NCBI RefSeq assembly: GCF_027922005.1
Contig: NZ_BSEV01000009.1
Coordinates: 208,860-272,859 of the forward strand
Source: Streptosporangium carneum
GTDB lineage: Bacteria; Actinomycetota; Actinomycetes; Streptosporangiales; Streptosporangiaceae
DNA: 64,000 bases
Reading direction: 5' to 3'
Shown: positions 1 to 7,041 of the stretch, in pieces
Position numbering within the stretch: position 1 is the first letter of the stretch
Layout of the letters: every line of letters starts with the position of its first letter
The notes under the pieces: model-generated
Databases searched by the model: none
Seen by the model: the letters and a program-made list of their open reading frames with translations, nothing else
What the model was told of the DNA's origin: nothing
Program-made: the position numbers and the translations under genes

Positions 1-836
1 TCGCCGCCCATGCTCGGCCCCGCGTTCCCCAGCCCGGTCCCCGCCCCGTCGCGCGTCCCCAGCAGCCGTCCGAGGCCGTTGTAACCGACCACCAGATCCC
101 ACGCGCCGCCGTCCCTGCTGCCTCCCACGTACGGCCTGGCGCCCGGCCACACCTCGACCGCGACCACCCACGCCAGCGACGTCACCAGCATCACCGCCCC
201 CGCCGCGACGGCCGACCACAGCCGTCGCCACGAGAGCCCGGCCGCCAGCCAGGCTCCCAGCAGCGCCGGAGCGACCACCCACGCCTGCAGCATCTTCACC
301 GTGAACGCCAGCCCCACGAACGCCCCCGCCGTCACCAGCCAGCGAGCCCGGCCGCCCTGGACCGCCCGCGTCACCGCGTACGCCGCGCACACCAGCGACA
401 GCACCAGCAGCGTGTCGGGATTGTCGTTCCGGTTCACCGCCACCGTGATCGGTGTCAGCGCCAGTGCCAGCGCCGAGATCGACGCCGCGGCCGGGCCCGC
501 CCAGCGTCCCACCGCCCGGTGCAGCACGGCGACCGCCAGCACCCCCTCGACCGCCTGCGGCACGATCAGCGCCCAGCCGTGATATCCGAACACCCGCACC
601 GACAGCACCTGCGCCCACAACGCGCCCGGCGGCTTGTCCACCGTCGAGACCCCCAGCGGGTCGAACGCCCCGAAGAAGAAGTTCGACCAGCTCAGCGTCA
701 TGGACCTGACCGCCGCCGCATAGTAGGAGTTGCCGTATCCCACCGAGCTGAGCGCCCAGCCGTACAACACTCCCGCCAATCCGCACGCCGCGACCAGCAC
801 CCACCTCGACCACCGGGGTTCCCCGCGCACATCCAT
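1..836 (-). CDS. GT39/PMT-type membrane glycosyltransferase (partial, C-terminus beyond window)
   Basis: The reverse strand from ATG 836 translates as an open, strongly hydrophobic frame running off the left edge (about 278 codons). A first membrane segment (residues about 11-27) is followed by a loop containing STVDKPPGALW, the acidic/KPP loop of polyprenyl-phosphate-dependent mannosyl- and aminoarabinosyltransferases (PMT/ArnT superfamily), then VNRNDNPDTLLVL and further membrane helices. GAGGG lies 8 nt before the ATG and a stop lies in frame just upstream. Such proteins move a sugar from a lipid carrier to an outer-surface acceptor. The acceptor cannot be predicted. The gene is divergent from pyk across a 282-bp spacer. 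Confidence 0.8.
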   Translation of the reverse strand, partial: MDVRGEPRWSRWVLVAACGLAGVLYGWALSSVGYGNSYYAAAVRSMTLSWSNFFFGAFDPLGVSTVDKPPGALWAQVLSVRVFGYHGWALIVPQAVEGVLAVAVLHRAVGRWAGPAAASISALALALTPITVAVNRNDNPDTLLVLSLVCAAYAVTRAVQGGRARWLVTAGAFVGLAFTVKMLQAWVVAPALLGAWLAAGLSWRRLWSAVAAGAVMLVTSLAWVVAVEVWPGARPYVGGSRDGGAWDLVVGYNGLGRLLGTRDGAGTGLGNAGPSMGG

Positions 837-1102
837 GCGCCAAACCCTCGAACGGCCGCCTCAACACCCCCTTGGCGCTCCATGAAGATCCGATGAGAAC
901 GCCTCACTCGAATCACCGGTCGCCCGCGCACGCCTCGCACCCCGGGCGCCGCCTCAACCGTCCGTGGTGTCCCCACCCGCCGTGTCCTCGTCCGGGGCCG
1001 CCCCGCCCTGTCCGGCGAGGTGTCTGTTCACGACCATGGTGTGACGGCTGTAGCGTGATGTCACCGAGTTTTTCATCCCCGCTCCAGTCAACGTAACGAC
1101 CA

Positions 1103-1118
1103 AGTGGTCTGTACCAAT
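1103..1118 (+). promoter_or_regulatory. DasR-like (dre) operator in the pyk promoter
   Basis: AGTGGTCTGTACCAAT matches 13 of 16 positions of the DasR-responsive element as I recall it (AGTGGTCTAGACCACT). It ends directly before the pyk -10 hexamer, so a bound repressor would block RNA polymerase. DasR is the GntR-family repressor of N-acetylglucosamine utilisation in actinomycetes. The match is by eye only. Confidence 0.45.
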
Positions 1119-1124
1119 TAGGGT
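1119..1124 (+). promoter_or_regulatory. pyk -10 hexamer (leaderless mRNA)
   Basis: TAGGGT fits the actinobacterial TANNNT -10. Seven bases separate it from GTG 1132, so transcription should begin at or next to the start codon. No convincing -35 hexamer is visible. Confidence 0.5.
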
Positions 1125-1131
1125 GGGACCT

Positions 1132-2562
1132 GTGACTCGTCGCGCGAAAATCGTCTGCACCCTGGGCCCCGCCACCTCCTCTCCAGAACGCCTCCGCGAG
1201 CTCATCGCCGCAGGCATGGACGTGGCTCGTTTCAACCTCAGCCACGGCAGCCACGAGCTGCACAAGGAGGTCTACGACAGGGTGAGGGAGGCCGCCGCCG
1301 AACTCGGCCGCGGCGTAGGCGTGCTCGCGGACCTGCAGGGTCCCAAGATCCGCGTCGGCAAGTTCGAGGAAGGGCCCGTCCGCCTCGGTTTCGGCGACGT
1401 CTTCACCATCACCACGGAAGACGTTCCGGGAGACCGCGAACAGGTCTCGACCACCTATCTCGGCCTCCACAAGGACGTCCGCCCCGGCGACAGCATCCTC
1501 GTCGACGACGGACGCGTCCACCTGGAGGTCACCCGCATCGACGGCCCCCGCGTCACCACCCGCGTGATCATCGGCGGCATGATCTCCGACAACAAGGGCC
1601 TCAACCTGCCCGGCGTCAACGTCAGCGCCCCGGCCCTCACCGACAAGGACGAGACCGACCTCCGCTGGGCCCTGCGCACCGGATTCGACCTCATCGCCCT
1701 CTCCTTCGTGCGCCGCCCCTCGGACGCCGACGTCGTGCGCAACATCATGGAGCAGGAGGCCGTCCGGCTCCCGCTGCTGGCGAAGATCGAGAAGCCCCAG
1801 GCCGTCGAGCGGCTCCCCGAGATCATCGAGGCCTTCGACGGCATCATGGTCGCCCGTGGCGACCTCGGCGTCGAGCTGCCCCTCGAGGACGTGCCGATCG
1901 TCCAGAAGCGGGCCATCGAGCTCTGCAGGGAGAAGGCCCGTCCCGTCATCGTCGCCACCCAGATGCTCGACTCGATGATCTCCGCCCCGCGCCCGACCCG
2001 TGCCGAGGCCTCCGACGTCGCCTACGCCGTCATGGAGGGCGCCGACGCCGTCATGCTCTCCGGCGAGACCTCGGTGGGCAACTACCCCATCGAGACGGTC
2101 CAGACCATGAGCCGCATCGCCAGCGCGGCCGAGAAGACCTCGCTGCAGGCCACTCACAGCCTCGACCGGCTGCCGGAGACCACCGGCGGCGCCATCGCCC
2201 GCGCCGCCGCCGAGGTCGGCGCCATCGTCGGCGCCAAGGCCCTCGTCGCCTTCACCATGTCGGGTGAGACGGCCCGCCGCCTGGCCCGCTACCGCTCGCC
2301 GATCCCGCTGCTCGCCTTCACCTCCGCACCTCACGTTCGCAACCAGCTCGCGCTGACCTGGGGTGTCGAGACCTTCGAGGTGCCGTTCGTCCATCACACC
2401 GACGACATGGTCCGCCAGGTCGAAGCCTCCCTGCTGGCCCACGCCCGACTGGAGAAGGGCGACAAGGTCGTCATCGTCGCCGGTTCCCCTCCCGGCACCG
2501 CAGGCTCGACCAACGCCCTGCGCGTCCACACCATCGGCGCGGCCGTCGCCCACCCCGCCTGA
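1132..2562 (+). CDS. pyk: Pyruvate kinase
   Basis: Converts phosphoenolpyruvate and ADP to pyruvate and ATP at the end of glycolysis. The 476-residue protein opens TRRAKIVCTLGPATSS and shows the phosphate-binding FNLSHGS, the catalytic-lysine/metal region LLAKIEKPQAV, the ARGDLGVE and ATQMLDSM motifs, and the C-terminal domain beginning near ALVAFTMSGETA. Length is normal for a bacterial enzyme. GTG 1132 is preferred over GTG 1123 because the family starts at this point and a -10 hexamer sits 7 nt upstream. A DasR-like operator overlaps the promoter, suggesting a link to amino-sugar supply. Confidence 0.95.
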   Translation: MTRRAKIVCTLGPATSSPERLRELIAAGMDVARFNLSHGSHELHKEVYDRVREAAAELGRGVGVLADLQGPKIRVGKFEEGPVRLGFGDVFTITTEDVPGDREQVSTTYLGLHKDVRPGDSILVDDGRVHLEVTRIDGPRVTTRVIIGGMISDNKGLNLPGVNVSAPALTDKDETDLRWALRTGFDLIALSFVRRPSDADVVRNIMEQEAVRLPLLAKIEKPQAVERLPEIIEAFDGIMVARGDLGVELPLEDVPIVQKRAIELCREKARPVIVATQMLDSMISAPRPTRAEASDVAYAVMEGADAVMLSGETSVGNYPIETVQTMSRIASAAEKTSLQATHSLDRLPETTGGAIARAAAEVGAIVGAKALVAFTMSGETARRLARYRSPIPLLAFTSAPHVRNQLALTWGVETFEVPFVHHTDDMVRQVEASLLAHARLEKGDKVVIVAGSPPGTAGSTNALRVHTIGAAVAHPA

Positions 2563-2596
2563 CCCGCGTTCCGCCCGGCCTTCCCCGTTCCGCGCG

Positions 2597-2740
2597 CCTG
2601 GCCCAGGCCCAACCGTTTGGCTCACCCGGGCCAGGCCCAACCGTTTGATTCACCCGGGCCAGGCCCAACCGTTTGACATGCCCGAGCCAAGTCCAACCAC
2701 TTGACATGCTCGGGCCAGGCTCAACCAGGTGACTCACCTT
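2597..2740. repeat. Degenerate 28-bp tandem repeats downstream of pyk
   Basis: About five copies of a 28-bp unit of the type CACCCGGGCCAGGCCCAACC plus GTTTGATT. The AACC of successive copies falls at 2611, 2639, 2667, 2695 and 2723, exactly 28 bp apart, with divergence increasing downstream. The 444-bp spacer 2563-3006 lies between convergent pyk and the GNAT gene. Besides these repeats and the hairpin at 2742-2778 I see nothing coding in it. Confidence 0.75.
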
Positions 2741-2741
2741 G

Positions 2742-2778
2742 CCGGACCCAGCCAGGCGATTCACCTGGCTGGGTCCGG
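2742..2778. terminator. Perfect 15-bp hairpin between convergent genes
   Basis: CCGGACCCAGCCAGG, a 7-nt loop, then CCTGGCTGGGTCCGG, with no mismatch. There is no T-tract on either strand, so this would be a GC-rich bidirectional terminator or a processing hairpin for pyk and the opposing GNAT gene. Confidence 0.5.
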
Positions 2779-3006
2779 TCGCTTGACTCACCCGGGCCGG
2801 GCTCTGACGTTCCAGGCCGGACCCGTCCGTTCCGCCCGGCCGGGCCAGGCTTCACAGGCCCGGTCCGGGGCCCGCCATCCGCCCCCGCTCCGCCCGACTG
2901 TTTCCTTCGAACATGCTCTGCCGGGCTTCTGAACGCCCTCAGAACGAACAAGTGGGCTCATAGGGGATTTTCCTCCCGTGCCCTCGCTGTGGCCCTCCTG
3001 GCCTCG

Positions 3007-3552
3007 TTACCGCCCCCCGTACTCCCATGTCCGCAGCGACAGCGTCCTGCCCTTCTCCTCGGCCGTGATCGGCGGCGCGTCTGTCAGGTAGTAACCCGCG
3101 GTCCTCGCCACCGCCGCGCTCGCCGCGTTGTCCGCCTCGATCTCCAGCAGCAACCGCCCGATCCCCACCGTTTCGCGGGCGAACTCCGTCATCACCCGCA
3201 CCGCCCGCGCCGCCAGTCCCCGCCCCCGGTACGCCGCTCCCACGCTGTAGCCGATCTCCGCCACCTCCAGGCCGGGCCCGCTGCGCATCAGCAGCACCTC
3301 GCCCATGGCCTCGCCCCCGTCCAGAGTGATGGCCAGCTGAACCCGCTGCGCCGCCGCCCGCCTCTCTCTCGCCCGCTTCAGGTAGACCCTGGCCGCCTCC
3401 AGGTCGAACGGCGAGACCAACGGCGTCCAGTAGGCGACCTCCGAATCGTCGAACAGGCCGACCATCGCCGCCAGGTCGTCGTCCTCCCACTCCCGCAACA
3501 CCAGGCCGTGCCCGCTCAGGCGGAGCTCGCCGGGAACGACGTCACAAGTCAT
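3007..3552 (-). CDS. GNAT-family N-acetyltransferase (RimJ/RimL-like)
   Basis: A 181-residue cytoplasmic protein with the GNAT fold. A substrate-side N-terminus (LRLSGHGLVLREWEDDD) leads to the acetyl-CoA-binding motif A region EIGYSVGAAYRGRGLAARAV with its R/Q-x-x-G-x-G/A element, and to the C-terminal LEIEADNAASAAVARTAGY typical of RimJ/L-type enzymes. Likely transfers acetyl from acetyl-CoA to an amine of a protein or small molecule; the substrate cannot be told. It is convergent with pyk and starts at ATG 3552. No operon partner is evident. Confidence 0.85.
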   Translation of the reverse strand: MTCDVVPGELRLSGHGLVLREWEDDDLAAMVGLFDDSEVAYWTPLVSPFDLEAARVYLKRARERRAAAQRVQLAITLDGGEAMGEVLLMRSGPGLEVAEIGYSVGAAYRGRGLAARAVRVMTEFARETVGIGRLLLEIEADNAASAAVARTAGYYLTDAPPITAEEKGRTLSLRTWEYGGR

Positions 3553-3654
3553 GGCTGCCTCTCACTTCGAAGGACCCCGCAGGCCCGGGTGTCGCCGACT
3601 CTTCCCGATCCCTCCCCTCGCGGGCAACCCGCCCCGCTCTGTGCGCCCCGCCCC

Positions 3655-4425
3655 TCAGTGCTTCGGCCCGACGAACTCGTCCAGCCGCTCGACGGCCTCC
3701 CGCCGCGCGACGGAGATGGTGTCGGGCTTGGACCGGCGCCACGCCACCCCGAGGAGATCGAGGGTTTCCCCGCAGAGCTCCAGGATGTCCCGGGACTTGT
3801 TCACGAAGAGATAGCGAGGATATTCGTACCGGCGCGTTCCGCTGTGAAGTTCTCGCCGGACCCGGTTGCTCAGCCTGCATCCGTCGGAGTGGAACAGGCC
3901 GCGGACGAGACTGCCGGGATTCGCCTGGACGATCTGTCGCTGCCAGCTTTCCAGAATGATCGAACGGTTGTGCTTTTTCCCCGGCCCGTGCTGCGGGAAC
4001 AGGTGAGGCCAGTGCTTGGAGAAGGAGTTGATTTCCGTGCACCCCTGACGAGGAAGCCTGCGGACCTTGTTGCCGGGCCTGAGGGCGGCGAGTGCTTGGG
4101 CGCATTCCTCCTGCAGGCCCGGCCAGGCGTCCGCGCACATGATCCGCAATGACCAGACCCGCTTCCCGGGATCTCCGACGACGCTGATGCAACCGTCTCC
4201 GAGATAGAGACCCAGCAGGTAGGCGTAGGCGTCGGCCGGCTCGGGGGACTCCGGGACGTCCAGGCACCTGGGGCAGGAGGCCACACGTGAAGGGACACGA
4301 TCCGGTTGGTCTCGCCATTGTCTGATCGTCGAACGTGACACGCCGGTCTGGCGGCTGACCGAGCTGATCGTCTGGCCGGAGTCGAGAAGCCGACTCACTC
4401 TCTGACGGACGGTGGTGTCGTACAT
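3655..4425 (-). CDS. HTH plus LAGLIDADG homing-endonuclease-like protein
   Basis: A 256-residue protein. The N-terminus (VSRLLDSGQTISSVSRQTGV followed by SRSTIRQW) is a resolvase/Hin-type helix-turn-helix. A CPRC pair follows, then two LAGLIDADG-like helices: LLGLYLGDGC at about residues 70-79 and LVRGLFHSDGC at about 172-182. Each keeps its acidic residue, so a monomeric DNA-cutting core is plausible. ATG 4425 is chosen because a longer open frame to 4632 would run through the tRNA gene. The gene starts 62 nt downstream of tRNA-Leu on the same strand and has no clear ribosome-binding site. It could be a free-standing homing endonuclease or a domesticated DNA-binding protein of the WhiA type. 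Confidence 0.7.
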   Translation of the reverse strand: MYDTTVRQRVSRLLDSGQTISSVSRQTGVSRSTIRQWRDQPDRVPSRVASCPRCLDVPESPEPADAYAYLLGLYLGDGCISVVGDPGKRVWSLRIMCADAWPGLQEECAQALAALRPGNKVRRLPRQGCTEINSFSKHWPHLFPQHGPGKKHNRSIILESWQRQIVQANPGSLVRGLFHSDGCRLSNRVRRELHSGTRRYEYPRYLFVNKSRDILELCGETLDLLGVAWRRSKPDTISVARREAVERLDEFVGPKH

Positions 4426-4454
4426 ACGGAGAGTGTCGTCGACGGGTGTGACAG

Positions 4455-4488
4455 AAACCGCCTGGCGGTGCAAGGCCCGGCGGTTTTT
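4455..4488 (-). terminator. Hairpin downstream of tRNA-Leu
   Basis: AAACCGCC and GGCGGTTT form an 8-bp perfect stem around a 16-nt loop, immediately 3' of the tRNA CCA end. The best T-run (TTTTT, 4484-4488) reads on the plus strand; on the minus strand only TTTCTGT follows. It may end the tRNA transcript or be bidirectional. Confidence 0.4.
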
Positions 4489-4563
4489 GGTGCCCTGAGT
4501 GGGATTCGAACCCACACTAGATGGTGTTTGAGACCATTTCCTCTGCCGTTGGGATATCAGGGC
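4488..4563 (-). tRNA. tRNA-Leu (anticodon CAA), CCA encoded
   Basis: The reverse strand folds as a full cloverleaf. The acceptor pairs GCCCTGA with TCAGGGC and is followed by A73 and a genomically encoded CCA. The anticodon stem is ATGGT/ACCAT with loop CTCAAAC, giving anticodon CAA (reads UUG). The T arm is GTGGG-TTCGAAT-CCCAC, and the D arm is short with GG in its loop. The variable region is only 5 nt (CTAGT), unlike the long variable arm normal for leucine tRNAs. It is divergent from pdtaR. Confidence 0.9.
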
Positions 4564-4661
4564 ATATTTCCGGACTTGTCCGGATTGTGTGTCGGGACCG
4601 AGCTTACCCAGAACTGGATCAGCTGTGGACACCGGCGTGGTCCTAATCTAGCGGACATCGG

Positions 4662-4667
4662 TACTCT
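4662..4667 (+). promoter_or_regulatory. pdtaR -10 hexamer (leaderless mRNA)
   Basis: TACTCT fits TANNNT and stands 7 nt before GTG 4675. No ribosome-binding site precedes that start, so the transcript is probably leaderless. Confidence 0.45.
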
Positions 4668-4674
4668 CTTGCTC

Positions 4675-5274
4675 GTGAGTACGCAGCGGCGAGTGGTGAT
4701 CGCGGAAGACGAGGCCCTGATTCGCCTCGATCTCAAGGAGATGCTGGAAGAGGACGGATACGCCGTCGTCGCGGAGGCGGGCGACGGGGAGGCCGCGGTG
4801 GCGCTGGCGGCGGAGCACCGGCCCGATCTGGTGATCCTGGATGTGAAGATGCCCATCCTGGACGGGATCTCGGCCGCCGAGCAGATCGTGTCGCAGCGGA
4901 TCGCGCCGTGCCTGATCCTCACCGCGTTCTCGCAGCGTGATCTGGTGGAGCGGGCGAGGGACGCGGGGGCGATGGCCTATCTGGTGAAGCCGTTCACGAA
5001 GTCGGATCTGGTGCCCGCGATCGAGATGGCGGTGAGCAGGCACGAGGAGATCGCGGCGCTCGAGCGGGAGGTGGGGACGCTTTCCGAGCGGTTGGAGACG
5101 CGCAAGCTCGTCGAGCGGGCGAAGGGTCTGCTGATGTCGGAGCACGGCTGGAGTGAGCCGCAGGCGTTCCGGTGGATCCAGAAGGCGTCGATGGACCGCA
5201 GGCTGAGCATGCGTCAGGTGGCGCAGATCGTGGTCGACGGGATGTCGGGCTCCGGCGGGGGCGAGGGGGGCTGA
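4675..5274 (+). CDS. pdtaR: ANTAR-domain response regulator (PdtaR family)
   Basis: A 199-residue two-domain regulator. The N-terminal receiver has the acidic pair in VVIAEDEALIRLDL, the phospho-acceptor Asp in LVILDVKMPILDG, the switch Thr in LTAFSQRDLVERARDAG and the Lys in YLVKPF. The C-terminal ANTAR domain (LSERLETRKLVERAKGLLM to the end) binds paired hexaloop RNA hairpins and acts as an antiterminator when the receiver is phosphorylated by a histidine kinase such as PdtaS. Colinear with mycobacterial PdtaR throughout. GTG 4675 fits the family start and a -10 lies 7 nt upstream. The kinase is not in this window. Confidence 0.93.
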   Translation: MSTQRRVVIAEDEALIRLDLKEMLEEDGYAVVAEAGDGEAAVALAAEHRPDLVILDVKMPILDGISAAEQIVSQRIAPCLILTAFSQRDLVERARDAGAMAYLVKPFTKSDLVPAIEMAVSRHEEIAALEREVGTLSERLETRKLVERAKGLLMSEHGWSEPQAFRWIQKASMDRRLSMRQVAQIVVDGMSGSGGGEGG

Positions 5275-5376
5275 CGGGGCGTCGGCCGTGAGGGGCCGGG
5301 GCGGGGGAGTGGTCCCGCCAGGGAGGATCGAGGGATGGGCGACGGGATGAGCGGCCGGCCCCGGTCCTCTGTCCGT

Positions 5377-5391
5377 TAGGAAGGTTTCCTA
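5377..5391. promoter_or_regulatory. Short palindrome TAGGAA-GGT-TTCCTA
   Basis: A perfect 6-bp inverted repeat with a 3-bp centre just before the pdtaR terminator and about 280 bp before livJ. The symmetry looks operator-like, but it may be incidental. The 398-bp spacer 5275-5672 otherwise holds the terminator and an A/T-richer stretch (5490-5545) that probably contains the livJ promoter; I could not fix its -35 or -10. Confidence 0.3.
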
Positions 5392-5397
5392 TCTGTT

Positions 5398-5440
5398 AAG
5401 CCCGCGCGGCTCTGGGTTCCAGGGTGTCGCGCGGGCTTTC
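5398..5440 (+). terminator. Intrinsic terminator of pdtaR
   Basis: AAGCCCGCGCG and CGCGCGGGCTT form a perfect 11-bp stem with a 19-nt loop, followed by TTTCGCGTGTCTGT. It lies about 125 bp after the pdtaR stop and upstream of livJ. Confidence 0.7.
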
Positions 5441-5672
5441 GCGTGTCTGTAAGTGATCTATGTGAGGGGCGCGATGCTGCCAGTGACCATTGCTTTTGTC
5501 GCTTATAGCCGAAAAGGATCGGTGTAATAACGAAACGGTTACGGTGGCCTGTCCTGTATCGACCCGTGACATCCGCTGGCTGTACTAACCGACACAACCC
5601 CCTGGCCACTCCGTCAGGGAGGGCATCTGTGAACCCGCTCCCCATGAGGGGTCGGGTGAAAGGAAGGCAACC

Positions 5673-6881
5673 TTGCGGCCTAAGACTGCTCGCCTCGGTG
5701 GAGTGCTCGCTGCCGGTGTGGCGCTCACCCTCGGTCTCGCTGCCTGTGGTAACGGCGGCTCTGAGGACAAGCCGTCGGGCGGCGACCCCAGCGCTGCCGC
5801 TCCCGCTGGCGGCACCGTCAAGATCGGCTTCATGGGAGACCTGACCGGTCCCAGCGCGGGCATCGTCATTCCCCCGTGGAACGGCGCGAACCTCGTCATC
5901 AACGAGTACAACAAGACCAACCCGCCGGTGAAGATCGAGTTGGTCAAGTACGACAGCCAGGGCGACGCCTCCAAGGCCGTCGCGCTGGCCCAGCAGGCCA
6001 TCAAGAACGACAAGATCGTCGGTCTGATCGGCCCCGCTTTCTCCGGTGAGTCCGCACAGGTGGCCCCGGTGCTCGAGGAGGCGGAGATCCCCAGCATCAC
6101 CGCCTCGGCGACGAACACCAAGCTGGCCGAGAACGGCTGGAAGTTCTGGCACCGCCTGCTGCCGAACGACAGCGTCCAGGGTCCCGGCGTCGCCGACTTC
6201 ATCGCGGGTGCCGCGGGTGCGAAGAACGTGTTCGTGATCGACGACAAGTCGGAGTACGGCAAGCCGCTGGCCGACGCGGTCCGCACCCAGCTCGGCACCA
6301 AGGGCGTCAAGCTGACGAACGACTCGCTGGACCCGAGCGAGAGCGACTTCTCCTCGGTGGTGAACAAGGTCGCGGCGGCCAAGCCTGACGCGGTCTTCTT
6401 CGGCGGTTACTACGCCGCCGGCGGCAACCTGCTCAAGCAGCTTCGTGACAAGGGCGTGAAGGACGCGAAGTTCTTCTCCGGCGACGGTTCGCTGGACAAG
6501 GGCCTGATCGAGAGCGCGGGCAAGGACAACGCCGAGGGCGCCCTGATCGGCTGCCCGTGCTACCTCGCCACGCCGGATGTCACCGACGCCAAGGTGAAGG
6601 GCTTCGCCGAAGCCTACAAGGCGGCCTTCAACGCCGACCCGGCGATCTACGCGGCCGAGGGCTACGACGCCGCCACGGTCTTCACCGAAGCGGTCAAGGC
6701 GGGCAACACCACCACAGACAAGATCAACGAGTTCCTCAAGACCATTGACCTCGCGGGTGTCTCCAAGCAGGTGAAGTTCGCCGAGAACGGTGAGGTCGAG
6801 GCGAAGGACATCTACATCTACCAGGTCAAGGACGGCGCCATCACGCTGCTGGGCAAGGCCACAGAGGCCAAGCTGGGCTGA
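5673..6881 (+). CDS. livJ: Branched-chain amino-acid ABC transporter, substrate-binding lipoprotein
   Basis: A 402-residue periplasmic-binding-fold lipoprotein. Its lipoprotein signal peptide ends in the lipobox LAAC with Cys25 as lipidation site, followed by a flexible GGSEDKPSGG linker. The mature part begins VKIGFMGDLTGPSAG and carries YDSQGDASKAVALAQQAI, the family features of Leu/Ile/Val-binding proteins. It should be anchored outside the membrane and deliver substrate to LivHM. The start is TTG 5673 with GGAAGG about 6 nt before it. First gene of the liv operon; a hairpin after it probably raises its level over the membrane genes. Confidence 0.92.
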   Translation: MRPKTARLGGVLAAGVALTLGLAACGNGGSEDKPSGGDPSAAAPAGGTVKIGFMGDLTGPSAGIVIPPWNGANLVINEYNKTNPPVKIELVKYDSQGDASKAVALAQQAIKNDKIVGLIGPAFSGESAQVAPVLEEAEIPSITASATNTKLAENGWKFWHRLLPNDSVQGPGVADFIAGAAGAKNVFVIDDKSEYGKPLADAVRTQLGTKGVKLTNDSLDPSESDFSSVVNKVAAAKPDAVFFGGYYAAGGNLLKQLRDKGVKDAKFFSGDGSLDKGLIESAGKDNAEGALIGCPCYLATPDVTDAKVKGFAEAYKAAFNADPAIYAAEGYDAATVFTEAVKAGNTTTDKINEFLKTIDLAGVSKQVKFAENGEVEAKDIYIYQVKDGAITLLGKATEAKLG

Positions 6882-6920
6882 GTCGGGACCACGAGAAGAG
6901 AAGGTAGTTGACGCGCGGGG

Positions 6921-6948
6921 AGCGGGATCGCCGCAGTGCGGTCCCGCT
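6921..6948 (+). terminator. Intra-operon hairpin after livJ
   Basis: AGCGGGA and TCCCGCT enclose a second short stem (CCGC/GCGG), followed by TTTC. It lies in the 160-bp gap between livJ and livH, which suggests partial termination or a 3'-stabilising hairpin. Confidence 0.45.
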
Positions 6949-7041
6949 TTCGGCGTACTTCCACCAGAGTCCACGAGGTTCTGCTGGAAGCGGTGTGCTA
7001 CCGGCAGTGCAGGCGACCCCCGCTAGAAGTGGTAAACCCTA

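Noticed and set aside
913-2640. 575-codon open frame antisense to pyk
   Set aside because: It mirrors pyk's high-GC codon pattern; composition is Gly/Asp/Arg-rich without domains.
2597-2740. 28-bp repeats as a CRISPR array
   Set aside because: Units are contiguous and diverging, without unique spacers, and no cas gene is present.
4426-4632. N-terminal extension of the LAGLIDADG gene to 4632
   Set aside because: It would translate through the tRNA-Leu gene.
5335-5379. 14-codon frame after pdtaR
   Set aside because: Chance frame in GC-rich spacer; no neighbour relation or conservation evidence.
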